Shown: one piece after another, positions 55,488 through 64,000 of the stretch
Position numbering within the stretch: the first letter of the stretch is position 1
Layout of the letters: each line of letters opens with the position of its first letter
Source: Paraburkholderia sabiae
GTDB taxonomy: Bacteria; Pseudomonadota; Gammaproteobacteria; Burkholderiales; Burkholderiaceae
Reading direction: 5' to 3'
Assembly: GCF_030412785.1 (NCBI RefSeq)
Contig: NZ_CP125295.1
Location: 5,580,001 to 5,644,000, forward strand
Length of the DNA: 64,000 bases
Notes under the pieces: model-generated
What the model saw: only the letters and a program-made list of their open reading frames with translations
Databases searched by the model: none
What the model was told of the DNA's origin: nothing
Made by a program: the position numbers and the translations under genes

Positions 55488-56789
55488 ATGAAACGTCGCA
55501 GTCTGCTGAAGCTCGGCTCCATGTCGGGCGCGCTCGCGCTCGCGGGCAAGGTTCCTTTCGCGCATGCCGATACGGGCAGCGGCCCGATCAAGGTCGGCAT
55601 CCTGCATTCCCTGTCGGGCACGATGGCGATCTCGGAGACGTCGCTGAAAGACACGGCGCTGATGACGATCGCCGAAATCAACGCGAGCGGCGGCGTGATG
55701 GGCCGCAAGCTCGAACCCGTCGTCGTCGATCCCGCATCGAACTGGCCGCTCTTCGCCGAGAAAGCCCGCCAGCTTCTGACGCAGGACAAGGTCGCGTGCG
55801 TGTTCGGGTGCTGGACGTCCGTGTCGCGCAAGTCGGTACTGCCCGTGTTCGAGGAACTGAACGGCCTGCTCTTCTACCCGGTGCAATACGAAGGCGAAGA
55901 GATGTCGCGCAACGTGTTCTACACGGGCGCAGCGCCGAACCAGCAGGCGATCCCCGCCACCGAATATCTGATGAGCGCGGAAGGCGGCGGCGCCAAGCGC
56001 TTCTTCCTGCTCGGAACCGACTATGTGTACCCCCGCACGACCAACAAGATTCTGCGCGCCTTCCTCAAGTCGAAAGGCGTCCAGGAAACCGACATCCAGG
56101 AGGTCTACACGCCGTTCGGCCACAGCGACTATCAGACGATCGTCGCGAGCATCAAGACCTTCTCGCAGGGCGGCAAGACCTGCGTGATCTCGACGGTGAA
56201 CGGCGACTCGAACGTGCCTTTCTACAAGGAACTCGGCAACCAGGGGCTGAAGGCGACCGACGTGCCCGTCGTCGCGTTCTCGGTCGGCGAAGAAGAGCTG
56301 CGCGGCATCGACACGAAGCCGCTGGTCGGCAACCTCGCCGCGTGGAACTACTTCATGTCGGTGAAGGGTCCGGGCAACACGAAGTTCAAGGAACAGTGGG
56401 CCGCGTGGGTCAAGTCGCAGAATCTGCCGGGCGGCACGAAGCGCGTGACCAACGACCCGATGGAAGCGACCTACGTCGGCATTCACATGTGGAAGCAGGC
56501 CGTCGAAAAAGCGAAGAGCACCGACGTCGACAAGGTGCGCGTCGCGATGGTCGGCCAGAAGTTCGCGGCGCCGTCGGGCTTCACGCTCGAGATGGACGGC
56601 AATCACCATCTGCACAAGCCGGTGATGATCGGCGAAGTGCGCGCGGACGGCCAGTTCAACGTCGTGTGGAAGACGAAGACCGCGATCCGTGCGCAGCCTT
56701 GGAGTCCGTATATCGCAGGCAATCAGGGCAAGCCGGATGTGGTCACCTCGATTCCCGAGTTTTTGCGGCGACGTTCGCGCGTCGCGTGA
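55488..56789 (+). CDS. urtA: Urea ABC transporter substrate-binding protein
   Basis: A 433-residue binding protein. The N-terminus MKRRSLLKLGSMSGALALAG looks like a twin-arginine signal. IKVGILHSLSGTMAISETSL, VFGCWTSVSRKSVLPVFEEL, LLFYPVQYEGEE and FFLLGTDYVYPRTTNK are UrtA signatures that separate it from LivJ-type proteins. It captures urea in the periplasm for UrtBCDE. First gene of the operon. Confidence 0.96.
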   Translation: MKRRSLLKLGSMSGALALAGKVPFAHADTGSGPIKVGILHSLSGTMAISETSLKDTALMTIAEINASGGVMGRKLEPVVVDPASNWPLFAEKARQLLTQDKVACVFGCWTSVSRKSVLPVFEELNGLLFYPVQYEGEEMSRNVFYTGAAPNQQAIPATEYLMSAEGGGAKRFFLLGTDYVYPRTTNKILRAFLKSKGVQETDIQEVYTPFGHSDYQTIVASIKTFSQGGKTCVISTVNGDSNVPFYKELGNQGLKATDVPVVAFSVGEEELRGIDTKPLVGNLAAWNYFMSVKGPGNTKFKEQWAAWVKSQNLPGGTKRVTNDPMEATYVGIHMWKQAVEKAKSTDVDKVRVAMVGQKFAAPSGFTLEMDGNHHLHKPVMIGEVRADGQFNVVWKTKTAIRAQPWSPYIAGNQGKPDVVTSIPEFLRRRSRVA

Positions 56790-56820
56790 CCTGATGCTCG
56801 CGTGACGTAATGCAAACGAC

Positions 56821-56846
56821 GGTGCGCCCTCTACGGACGGCGCACC
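56821..56846 (+). terminator. Hairpin between urtA and urtB
   Basis: GGTGCGCC pairs exactly with GGCGCACC around a 10-nt loop, with no T run. It lies between the binding-protein gene and the first permease gene, where partial termination or 3'-end protection would give more UrtA than membrane components. Confidence 0.45.
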
Positions 56847-56880
56847 TCACCCGCCTGCTGGCCTCTCATTCAAGCACAAC

Positions 56881-58500
56881 ATGGCGTACTCACTTTCCAC
56901 GCTCGCGGCTCGCGGCCTGCTCATCGCAGCGCTGGCTGTTCTTTTGCCGGCGAGCGCCCACGCACTGACGACCGACGAAGTCGCGCCGCTCGCCGGTGAC
57001 GATTTCGACGCGAAGTCGGCAGCCATCGACAAGCTGATCGCGAATCACGATGCGCCCTCGCTTGCGCTGCTGAAGGCGCTCTCCGAAGACAGCGCGCTTG
57101 CCACCGATAGCGGCGAAGTCCTGATACAGGACGGCGACACTTCACACGACGCTTTAACCGGAAAAACAGTCGCCGCCGGCGACGCGCAGCCGGTCACACT
57201 GAACAACCTGTTGCGCTCGAAAGTCGCGGGCGCATTGTCGGGCCTGCAACTCGAATCGCCCGACGCTGAAAAACGCGCCGCCGCGATCGCTGCGCTGCTA
57301 AAGAACCCCGATCCTTCGATGAAGCCGCAGATCGACGCCGCGCGCGCGAAGGAAACCGATCCGACGCTGAAGAAGCGTCTCGACACGCTCTGGGCGATGA
57401 CGGCGCTGCACGACAGCGATGCCGCGAAGCGCCTCGAAGCCGTGAAGCTCGTCGCCGCACGTCACGATCTCGAGATGTACGAACTGCTGCGCCCGCTCGT
57501 TGCGAAGAAGCCGAACGGCACGTTCGTCGAAAGCGATCCGCTGGTGCGCGAGACGGCGCAGCAAGGCATCGATGCGCTCGATTCGATCCAGCGCCGCAGC
57601 GAGATCGTGGGGACGCTGTTCGCGGGTCTGTCGCTCGGCAGCGTGCTGCTGCTCGCGGCGCTCGGTCTTGCGATCACGTATGGCCTGATCGGCGTGATCA
57701 ACATGGCGCACGGCGAGTTCCTGATGATCGGTGCCTATGCGACTTATGTCGTGCAGAACCTCGTGCAGCGCTACATGCCGGGCGCGTTCGACTGGTATCC
57801 GCTGCTCGCCGTGCCCGCTTCGTTCGTGGTGGCCGCGCTCGTCGGCATCGTGCTCGAACGGCTCGTTTTGAAGCACCTGTACGGACGTCCGCTCGAAACG
57901 CTGCTGACCACGTTCGGCGTCAGCCTGATCCTGATCCAGGCGACGCGCATGCTGTTCGGCGCGCAGAACGTGCAGGTCGTGAATCCTTCGTGGATGAGCG
58001 GCGGCGTCACGGTGATGCAGAACCTGATCCTGCCATACAACCGGCTCGCGATCCTCGCGTTCTCGCTGATCGTCGTCGCGATCGCGTGGGCCGTGCTGAC
58101 GAAGACGCGCCTCGGTCTCTTCGTGCGCGCCGTCACGCAGAATCGCCGGATGGCCGCATGCGTCGGCGTGAAGACCGCGTACGTCGATTCGTATGCGTTC
58201 GCGTTCGGTGCGGGCATCGCAGGACTCGGCGGCTGCGCGCTGTCGCAGATCGGCAATGTCGGGCCGGACCTCGGGCAGAGCTACATCATCGATTCGTTCA
58301 TGGCCGTCGTGCTGGGCGGCGTCGGCCAGCTGGCGGGGACGGTGATCGGCGGCTTCGGGCTGGGTCTCGTCAGCAAGGCCGTCGAGCCGTTCTGGGGCGC
58401 CGTGCTCGCGAAGATCGCGGTGCTCGTGCTGATCGTGCTGTTCATCCAGAAGCGTCCGCAGGGCATGTTCGCCCTCAAGGGCCGCAGCGCGGAGGCGTGA
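56881..58500 (+). CDS. urtB: Urea ABC transporter permease UrtB
   Basis: A 539-residue permease. A signal-like N-terminus is followed by a 200-residue periplasmic helical region (residues about 30-235) that is characteristic of UrtB and absent from ordinary LivH. The membrane part starts at GTLFAGLSLGSVLLLAALGL and includes VINMAHGEFLMIGAYATYV and GGCALSQIGNVGPDLGQSYI. urtC starts 1 base after its stop. Confidence 0.95.
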   Translation: MAYSLSTLAARGLLIAALAVLLPASAHALTTDEVAPLAGDDFDAKSAAIDKLIANHDAPSLALLKALSEDSALATDSGEVLIQDGDTSHDALTGKTVAAGDAQPVTLNNLLRSKVAGALSGLQLESPDAEKRAAAIAALLKNPDPSMKPQIDAARAKETDPTLKKRLDTLWAMTALHDSDAAKRLEAVKLVAARHDLEMYELLRPLVAKKPNGTFVESDPLVRETAQQGIDALDSIQRRSEIVGTLFAGLSLGSVLLLAALGLAITYGLIGVINMAHGEFLMIGAYATYVVQNLVQRYMPGAFDWYPLLAVPASFVVAALVGIVLERLVLKHLYGRPLETLLTTFGVSLILIQATRMLFGAQNVQVVNPSWMSGGVTVMQNLILPYNRLAILAFSLIVVAIAWAVLTKTRLGLFVRAVTQNRRMAACVGVKTAYVDSYAFAFGAGIAGLGGCALSQIGNVGPDLGQSYIIDSFMAVVLGGVGQLAGTVIGGFGLGLVSKAVEPFWGAVLAKIAVLVLIVLFIQKRPQGMFALKGRSAEA

Positions 58501-58501
58501 C

Positions 58502-59695
58502 ATGACATCGGCGACTTCTCATGCTTCCGCTTCGGCTGCTTTGAATGCACGCGGCGTTGCGGCTGCCAACGAGCGCGAACGTCTCGAAGGCTTCGCGCTC
58601 GGCTTGCCGCCGCGCCCTGCCCTGTTGTCGAGGCGCGCGTGGCAGTTCCTGATTGCGCTGATCGTCGTGATCGGACTCGGCGTGCCGTTCACCGCGCTCG
58701 TGCTGCCGGAGACCAGCACGTTCCATCTGTCCGCGTATGCGATGACGCTTGCGGGCAAGCTGATGTGCTACGCGATCGCCGCGCTCGCGCTCGATCTCGT
58801 GTGGGGTTACTGCGGCATCCTGAGCCTCGGGCACGGCCTGTTCTTCGCGCTCGGCGGTTACGCGATCGGCATGTACCTGATGCGCGCGATCGGTCACGAC
58901 GGCAAGTACGGCAGCGATCTGCCCGACTTCATGGTGTTTCTCGACTGGCATCAATTGCCGTGGTACTGGGAAGGCACGCAGCATCTCGCGTATGCGCTGT
59001 TGCTGGTTGTGCTGGTGCCCGCCGTGATCGCGTGGGTGTTCGGCTTCTTCACGTTCCGCTCACGCGTGAAGGGCGTGTATCTGTCGATCATCACGCAGGC
59101 GATGACGTTCGCCGCGATGCTGCTGTTCTATCGCAACGAGACGGGCTTCGGCGGCAACAACGGCTTCACCGATTTCAAGCGCATCGCGGGCTTTCCGATC
59201 ACGCATCCGGGCACGCGCACGGTGCTCTTCCTGATGACGTTCGGCGTGCTGGTGCTTTCGTTCATCGGCGCGCGCGCGATCGTGACGTCGAAGCTCGGAC
59301 GCGTCGTGACAGCCGTGCGCGACGGCGAAACGCGTTTGATGTTTCTCGGCTACAGCCCGCTCGCGTACAAGCTCTTCGTGTGGACGGTGTCGGCCGTGTT
59401 GTGCGGCATCGCGGGCGCGCTGTATGTGCCGCAGGTCGGCATCATCAATCCGGGCGAGATGTCGCCGGGCAACTCGATCGAAATGGCGATCTGGGTCGCA
59501 GTCGGCGGACGCGGCACGTTGATCGGACCGATCATCGGCGCGTTTGCGGTGAATGGCGCGAAGAGCTTTTTCACGGCCTATTTCGCCGAGTACTGGCTGT
59601 TCTTCCTGGGACTGATTTTCGTGCTGGTGCCGTTGCTGCTGCCGAACGGGATCATGGGACTGTTTGAACTCATTGCACGCAGGAGGAACCGTTGA
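58502..59695 (+). CDS. urtC: Urea ABC transporter permease UrtC
   Basis: A 397-residue LivM-like permease with about ten membrane helices. LDLVWGYCGILSLGHGLFFA, RNETGFGGNNGFTDFK and GRGTLIGPIIGAFAVNGAKS are UrtC markers. An alanine-rich N-terminal leader of about 45 residues precedes the first helix. Its stop overlaps the urtD start by 4 bases. Confidence 0.95.
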   Translation: MTSATSHASASAALNARGVAAANERERLEGFALGLPPRPALLSRRAWQFLIALIVVIGLGVPFTALVLPETSTFHLSAYAMTLAGKLMCYAIAALALDLVWGYCGILSLGHGLFFALGGYAIGMYLMRAIGHDGKYGSDLPDFMVFLDWHQLPWYWEGTQHLAYALLLVVLVPAVIAWVFGFFTFRSRVKGVYLSIITQAMTFAAMLLFYRNETGFGGNNGFTDFKRIAGFPITHPGTRTVLFLMTFGVLVLSFIGARAIVTSKLGRVVTAVRDGETRLMFLGYSPLAYKLFVWTVSAVLCGIAGALYVPQVGIINPGEMSPGNSIEMAIWVAVGGRGTLIGPIIGAFAVNGAKSFFTAYFAEYWLFFLGLIFVLVPLLLPNGIMGLFELIARRRNR

Positions 59696-60549
59696 TGAAC
59701 GAAAACCCGATGGTTCCCGATCTCGCGCTGCCTGAAGAGCATGCATTGTCGGGGGTCGCTTCGTTGGGGCGCGCGGTGGTGCCTGGCGAGATCGACGTAT
59801 CGCACGGCGCGATTCTGTATCTGGAAGACGTGACCGTTTCATTCGATGGCTTTCGCGCGTTGAATGCGTTGTCGCTGTCGATCGACGTGGGCGAACTGCG
59901 TTGCATCATCGGCCCGAACGGCGCGGGCAAGACGACGATGATGGACGTGATTACGGGCAAGACATCGCCCGATACGGGCAAGGTGTTTCTGGGGCAGACG
60001 ATCGACCTCACGCGCATGAACGAGCCTTCGATTGCGCGCGCGGGCATTGGCCGCAAGTTTCAGAAGCCGACTGTGTTCGAGCAGCATCCCGTGTGGGAGA
60101 ACCTCGAACTTGCGATGAAGATGGATAAGGGGTGGGTTGCTTCGCTGCGCGCGCGGTTGGATCGTTCTGCGCAGGCGCGGATTGAGGAGACTTTGTCTTT
60201 GATTCGGCTTGAAGGCGAGGCTTTACGGCCTGCTGGCGAGTTGTCGCATGGGCAGAAACAGCGTCTCGAGATTGGAATGTTGCTTATGCAGCAACCTGCT
60301 TTGTTGCTGCTCGATGAGCCTGCGGCTGGTATGACCGACGATGAGACTATGGAATTGGCCGCTCTCCTGAACCACTTGCGTGGGACCTGTTCCATGATGG
60401 TCGTTGAGCATGATATGGAGTTTGTGGCTGCTCTGGCCGGTGACACCGGCAAGGTTACTGTTATGGCTGAGGGCCGTGTTCTTGCCGAAGGCACTCTTGA
60501 TCATGTGAAACGCGATTCGGCTGTTGTTGAGAGTTATCTCGGGCGGTAG
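59692..60549 (+). CDS. urtD: Urea ABC transporter ATPase UrtD
   Basis: A 285-residue LivG-like ATPase with an N-terminal extension of about 40 residues before the domain. Walker A GPNGAGKTTMM lies near residues 77-87, the signature is LSHGQKQRLEIGMLL, and Walker B LLLDEPAAGMTDDE. The last third is noticeably poorer in GC at third positions than urtABC. Its stop lies 21 bases before repeat D1. Confidence 0.94.
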   Translation: MMNENPMVPDLALPEEHALSGVASLGRAVVPGEIDVSHGAILYLEDVTVSFDGFRALNALSLSIDVGELRCIIGPNGAGKTTMMDVITGKTSPDTGKVFLGQTIDLTRMNEPSIARAGIGRKFQKPTVFEQHPVWENLELAMKMDKGWVASLRARLDRSAQARIEETLSLIRLEGEALRPAGELSHGQKQRLEIGMLLMQQPALLLLDEPAAGMTDDETMELAALLNHLRGTCSMMVVEHDMEFVAALAGDTGKVTVMAEGRVLAEGTLDHVKRDSAVVESYLGR

Positions 60550-60570
60550 TAGTGAGGTTTTTGCTGCGTT

Positions 60571-60672
60571 GGCATCCGCGTTTTCGTATCGGTCTATTAG
60601 CGTTGCCCCTGTGCGGGGCGGCACCTACTTTTCTTTGCAGCGGCAAAGAAAAGTAGGCAAAAGAAAGCCGCT
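60571..60672 (+). repeat. 102-bp family repeat, copy D1
   Basis: Full-length copy with the 15-4-15 stem intact. Confidence 0.95.
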
Positions 60673-60991
60673 TCAAACCTCCGGTGCCAGCCACGATAGC
60701 GCTACGGCACACTGTCCTTGAGTTGTCGCGCAACGACGCAAACACTCCGTAGAAAGCCCGCAGTCAGGCGCGCGCGGCGCGCAAGATGACATCCACTCGG
60801 GGCACATTCGGTCGGCTTGTTTTTTTGCGTTTGCCGTCGCTCTGATTGCGGCGGTATGTGCTCCAGACTGTGTGTGGGTTTTCGCGCCGTGCGCGGTTAA
60901 CTGCGGGCTTTCTACGGAGTGCGAGGGTCGCTGCGCGACAACTCAAGGACAGTGTGCCGTAGCGCTATCGTGGCTGGCACCGGAGGGTTAA

Positions 60992-61093
60992 AGCGGCTTT
61001 CTTTTGCCTACTTTTCTTTGCCGCTGCAAAGAAAAGTAGGTGCCGCCCCGCACAGGGGCAACGCTAACAAACCGATACGTCAACGCGGATGCC
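60992..61093 (-). repeat. 102-bp family repeat, copy D2
   Basis: Inverted partner of D1, with the stem intact. Confidence 0.95.
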
Positions 61094-61142
61094 AGCGCAG
61101 CAAAAACCTGCCACCAGAAGGCAAAACCAAGGACACAGACCC

Positions 61143-61835
61143 ATGCTTGAAGTAGAAAACCTGAACCAGTACTACGGCGGCAGCCACATCCTGCGAAACG
61201 TGAAGCTGGAAGTTCCGGACGGCAAGCTAACCGTACTGCTGGGCCGAAACGGCGTAGGCAAGACGACGCTATTAAGAACCCTGATGGGCGTCACGCCAAT
61301 AAAGACAGGCGAAATCAAATGGCGCACCACGCCGATAACAAAACTCGCCCCGCACGCGCGAGTAGCGGCAGGACTCGCCTACGTCCCGCAAGGCAGGGAC
61401 ATCTTCCCGCGCCTAACGGTAGAAGAAAACCTGCTAATCGGCGCCGCCAGCAAAAAAGCCCCCAAAAAAATCCCGGACAAAATCTACGAACTGTTCCCAG
61501 TCCTCAAGGACATGAAAGCCCGCCGCGGCGGCGACCTGTCGGGCGGTCAGCAACAACAACTGGCCATCGGCCGCGCATTAATGAGCGATCCGCAACTGCT
61601 GATCCTCGATGAACCCACGGAAGGCATTCAACCGTCGATCATCCAGGACATCGGCAGAACCCTCCGGCAACTCGTCGAAGAAATGGGCCTCACCGTGCTG
61701 CTCGTCGAGCAATACTACGACTTCGCCAAAGCCATCGCCGACCGCTATTGGTTAATGAGCCGCGGTGAGATCGTCGCAGGCGGCGAAGGCGCGAATATGG
61801 ACGACGACGGCGTGCGCCATCTGATCGCCGTGTGA
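61143..61835 (+). CDS. urtE: Urea ABC transporter ATPase UrtE
   Basis: A 230-residue LivF-like ATPase. Walker [10 protein letters not shown] is near residues 33-41, the signature is [15 protein letters not shown], and Walker [17 protein letters not shown]; the EGIQPSI and [15 protein letters not shown] segments are typical of UrtE. The ATG at 61143 with AAGGA upstream was chosen; a longer frame would begin in repeat D2. The gene stands 50 bases beyond element D and overlaps ureD by 4 bases. Confidence 0.95.
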   Translation: MLEVENLNQYYGGSHILRNVKLEVPDGKLTVLLGRNGVGKTTLLRTLMGVTPIKTGEIKWRTTPITKLAPHARVAAGLAYVPQGRDIFPRLTVEENLLIGAASKKAPKKIPDKIYELFPVLKDMKARRGGDLSGGQQQQLAIGRALMSDPQLLILDEPTEGIQPSIIQDIGRTLRQLVEEMGLTVLLVEQYYDFAKAIADRYWLMSRGEIVAGGEGANMDDDGVRHLIAV

Positions 61836-62752
61836 CGCAAAGGAACACCCTCACCTGCTATTCTCGCCGCATGTCGCTACACGAACATCACGCCACGCTC
61901 GCCACCATTGACGACCCATCGCACGCCCAATGGCGCGCGCGGCTCGAACTCGGCTTCGCGAAACATGGCGAACGCACTACCCTTTCGCATCGGCTGCACG
62001 AAGGGCCATTGCGGCTGCAACGGCCGCTCTATCCCGAAGGCCCGTCGATCTGTCACGCCGTCATCGTGCATCCGCCCGGCGGCGTCGCGGGCGGCGATCG
62101 GCTCGATATCGACATTCGCCTCGACGCGAACACACATGCCCTGCTCACGACGCCCGGCGCGACCAAGTGGTACAAGTCCAATGGACGCAAGGCGCAACAG
62201 CACATCGCGATTCATGTCGGCGCTAACGCGAAACTCGACTGGCTGCCGCAGAACAACATCGTCTTCGATCACGCGAATGCTTCGCTCGACTTCTCATTGA
62301 CGCTCGACGAAGGCGCAACAGCACTCGGCTGGGACGCGACTCAACTCGGCAGACAGGCGGCAGGCGAAACGTGGTCGGCAGGTCAATTGCGCGCGGTGTC
62401 GCGGATCGTTGGCGCCGATGGTCAGCCACTGTGGTTCGAGCGCGCCAGGCTCTCCGCCAGCGATCCATTGCGCAATGCGCCGCAAGGACTCGCAGGCTTT
62501 CCCGCATTCGGCACGCTGTGGGCCGTCAGCCCGCAATGCGACGACGCGCTCGCAGAAACGCTCACCGCTCAACTCCCCTTCGACGATACGATTCGCGCCG
62601 GTGCCTCGTGCGTCTGTCCCGGCGTGCTGATCGTGCGAGGCATCGCGCGTTCAATGGAAACGCTCCAGCAGGCGATGACGCAATGCTGGCTGCATCTACG
62701 GCCTCTCGTGCATGGCGTCGATGCAAAGCCGCTGCGTCTCTGGACAACCTGA
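61832..62752 (+). CDS. ureD: Urease accessory protein UreD
   Basis: A 306-residue chaperone that helps nickel loading of urease with UreF and Ure[45 protein letters not shown] and [12 protein letters not shown] are family hallmarks. The GTG at 61832 overlaps the urtE stop; an ATG at 61871 would give 293 residues. This links urea import directly to urease assembly. Confidence 0.94.
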   Translation: MTQRNTLTCYSRRMSLHEHHATLATIDDPSHAQWRARLELGFAKHGERTTLSHRLHEGPLRLQRPLYPEGPSICHAVIVHPPGGVAGGDRLDIDIRLDANTHALLTTPGATKWYKSNGRKAQQHIAIHVGANAKLDWLPQNNIVFDHANASLDFSLTLDEGATALGWDATQLGRQAAGETWSAGQLRAVSRIVGADGQPLWFERARLSASDPLRNAPQGLAGFPAFGTLWAVSPQCDDALAETLTAQLPFDDTIRAGASCVCPGVLIVRGIARSMETLQQAMTQCWLHLRPLVHGVDAKPLRLWTT

Positions 62753-62930
62753 GCCGACAGCCACTGCCACTACGCACCATCTTCGCGCACATCGACGCGC
62801 CTATCTGGTGCAGCAGCGCATGCAGCCCCTGGCAAAGCCTTGTGCATCATGCATGGCATAGCCCTTGCTGCTAATGGCGCCTCGCGAGCGCCGCATCGAT
62901 AGACGTCGACAGGCGCGTCGCGAGGTCCGC

Positions 62931-62936
62931 TAAAAT
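62931..62936 (+). promoter_or_regulatory. Possible -10 element before the amino-acid binding protein gene
   Basis: TAAAAT lies 25 bases upstream of the ATG, with TCGACA at 62906-62911 as a weak -35 at long spacing. The 208-base gap after ureD (62753-62960) shows no gene. Confidence 0.35.
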
Positions 62937-62960
62937 CCACACGCCGAAGCCATCGCCGAC

Positions 62961-63764
62961 ATGACCCGCACATCCGCACATCGCCCGCGCCGCGCGTGGC
63001 TCGCCACGCTGCTGCTCGCGCCGCTCTTCACGCTCGCCGCGCCCTTCGCGCACGCCGACGCGCTCGACAACATCACGAAGTCCGGCGTCCTCAAGGTCGC
63101 CGTGCCCGAAGACTATCCGCCGTTCGGCGCGGTCGGCCCGGATCTGAAGCCGCAAGGCTACGACATCGACACGGCCGCGCTGCTCGCGAAGTCAATGAAC
63201 GTGAAGCTCGAACTCGTGCCCGTCAACAGCGCGAACCGGATTCCGTATCTGCAAACCAGCAAGGTCGATCTCGTGATCTCGTCGCTCGGCAAGACTGCTG
63301 AGCGCGAGAAGGTCATCGACTTTTCGACGGCCTACGCGCCGTACTACCAAGGCGTGTTCGGTCCCGCCGACGTGAAGGTCAGCAGTCCCGCCGATCTGAC
63401 GGGCAAGACGGTCGGCGCGACGCGCGGCGCGCTCGAAGAAATCGCGCTCACGCAGATGGCGCCCAACGCGACGATCAAGCGTTTCGAGGACAACAACGCG
63501 ACCATCTCCGCGTTCCTGTCGGGCCAGGTGCAGTTGATCGCGGCGGGCAACATCGTGGCCGCGGCCATTCTCGCGAAGAACCCGCCGCGTCGTCCTGAAC
63601 CCAAGTTCGTGATCAAGAACTCGCCGTGCTTCGTCGGGCTCAACAAGAACGAGCCGCGTCTGCAGCAGAAGGTCGATGCCGCGATCGCACAGGCGAAGCG
63701 CGACGGCACGCTCAACGCGATGTCGAAGAAGTGGTTCGGCACGGGACTGCCTGCCGATCTGTAA
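62961..63764 (+). CDS. Amino-acid type ABC substrate-binding protein between ureD and ureA
   Basis: A 267-residue SBP_bac_3 protein. The signal peptide ends near FAHA (about residue 33). ITKSGVLKVAVPEDYPPFGA, GYDIDTAALLAKSMNVKLEL and VDLVISSLGKTAEREKVIDF are typical of polar amino-acid or cystine binding proteins. No permease or ATPase of that class is next to it. Its location between ureD and ureA is unusual; it may bind an amino acid or other nitrogen compound, which is inference. Confidence 0.9.
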   Translation: MTRTSAHRPRRAWLATLLLAPLFTLAAPFAHADALDNITKSGVLKVAVPEDYPPFGAVGPDLKPQGYDIDTAALLAKSMNVKLELVPVNSANRIPYLQTSKVDLVISSLGKTAEREKVIDFSTAYAPYYQGVFGPADVKVSSPADLTGKTVGATRGALEEIALTQMAPNATIKRFEDNNATISAFLSGQVQLIAAGNIVAAAILAKNPPRRPEPKFVIKNSPCFVGLNKNEPRLQQKVDAAIAQAKRDGTLNAMSKKWFGTGLPADL

Positions 63765-63887
63765 ACGGTGCGTCGGTTGCCGCTGGCATCGTGAAGCGGC
63801 GCCAGATGCAGTGTCAATGCGCCGCGCATGCATCCATAGAACGACTCACGCGCCCGTCCAAAACGCGGGCGCTACACAACGAAAGCG

Positions 63888-64000
63888 ATGAAGCTCACTC
63901 CACGCGAAAGAGACAAACTCCTGATCTTCACGGCCGCGCTGCTCGCCGAACGACGCCGCGCACGCGGTCTCAAGCTCAACTATCCGGAAGCCGTCGCGTT
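63888..64000 (+). CDS. ureA: Urease gamma subunit, N-terminal part (cut by window edge)
   Basis: Only the first 37 codons are present. They read [20 protein letters not shown] and then [17 protein letters not shown], a clear match to the start of UreA, the small structural subunit of nickel urease. GAAAG precedes the ATG. ureB, ureC and the other accessory genes are expected to the right of the window. Confidence 0.93.
   Translation, partial: MKLTPRERDKLLIFTAALLAERRRARGLKLNYPEAVA

Larger units (their letters stand above)
60560..61100. repeat. Palindromic intergenic element D (~540 bp) inside the urea operon
   Basis: Lies between urtD and urtE, genes that normally adjoin. The family repeats are at 60571-60672 and 60992-61093, inverted. 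The inner arms carry CCTCCGGTGCCAGCCACG and ACTCCGTAGAAAGCCCGCAG and their near-complements. The centre is the reverse of that in B and C on the plus strand (ATGACATCCACTCGGGGCAC at about 60786, GGCGGTATGTGCTCCAGACT at about 60861). Relative to operon transcription this equals the orientation in element C. Confidence 0.88.

Noticed and set aside
60461..60745. Short frames reading through the repeats, often starting MPPRTGAT or containing [15 protein letters not shown]
   Set aside because: They recur because the repeat recurs. They lack ribosome sites, have no conserved protein features beyond the repeat, and the DNA is conserved as a palindrome, not as codons.

Overview
The window reads as chromosomal DNA of a Burkholderiaceae bacterium, most likely a Paraburkholderia. 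The grounds are high GC with strong third-position bias, families typical of that group (DUF3460, DUF2486, DUF934, DUF2844 with DUF3443), the gene order DUF3460-scpA-panC-panD, and a PenA-like class A beta-lactamase. This is recognition from sequence; no database search was run. I see no phage, plasmid, transposase, CRISPR array, tRNA or rRNA.

Layout. 1-7 kb: start of tamA (minus strand, cut by the window edge), DUF3460, scpA, panC, panD, an orphan ParA, a PaaI-type thioesterase, a TPR/glycosyltransferase-like protein and a DoxX protein. 7-18.8 kb: a cobalamin locus. cobU-cbiB-cobD-btuF lie on the plus strand. cobQ lies on the minus strand, as does a long operon btuB-btuC-btuD-cobT-cobS-cobC preceded by a cobalamin riboswitch. 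19-26.5 kb: a ZapB-like gene, zapA, 6S RNA, EVE and SIMPL proteins, lgt, a LysR regulator, ilvD and a small cytochrome c. 26.5-32 kb: DUF2486, holC and pepA facing lptF-lptG, then a CbiX-type chelatase. 32.7-41 kb: a class A beta-lactamase and the assimilatory sulfate operon cysI-DUF934-cysH-cysD-cysN-cobA, divergent from cysB. 41-51.7 kb: an orphan periplasmic binding protein, a second TPR/glycosyltransferase-like protein, and a sugar or polyol operon (LacI regulator, ABC ATPase, permease, binding protein, TIM-barrel isomerase, Gfo/Idh dehydrogenase). 52-55 kb: an isoaspartyl-methyltransferase-like gene, a rhodanese, and the DUF2844/DUF3443 pair. 55.3-64 kb: the urea transporter urtABCDE with a sigma-54 promoter, then ureD, an unexpected amino-acid binding protein, and the start of ureA.

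The most unusual structure is a family of four intergenic elements at about 21.5-22.2, 32.2-32.7, 47.6-48.1 and 60.6-61.1 kb. Each is a large imperfect palindrome bounded by two inverted copies of the same ~102-bp repeat, whose core is a 15-bp perfect stem (CCTACTTTTCTTTGC and its complement) around a 4-nt loop. Three elements share one central sequence; the fourth has the same arms around a different centre. Two sit between convergent genes. The other two interrupt ABC-transporter operons and have the same orientation relative to transcription.

A second point of interest is the DUF3443 lipoprotein. It carries two D-S/T-G-S motifs plus pepsin-like secondary motifs, suggesting an aspartic-peptidase fold in a protein otherwise labelled as unknown.
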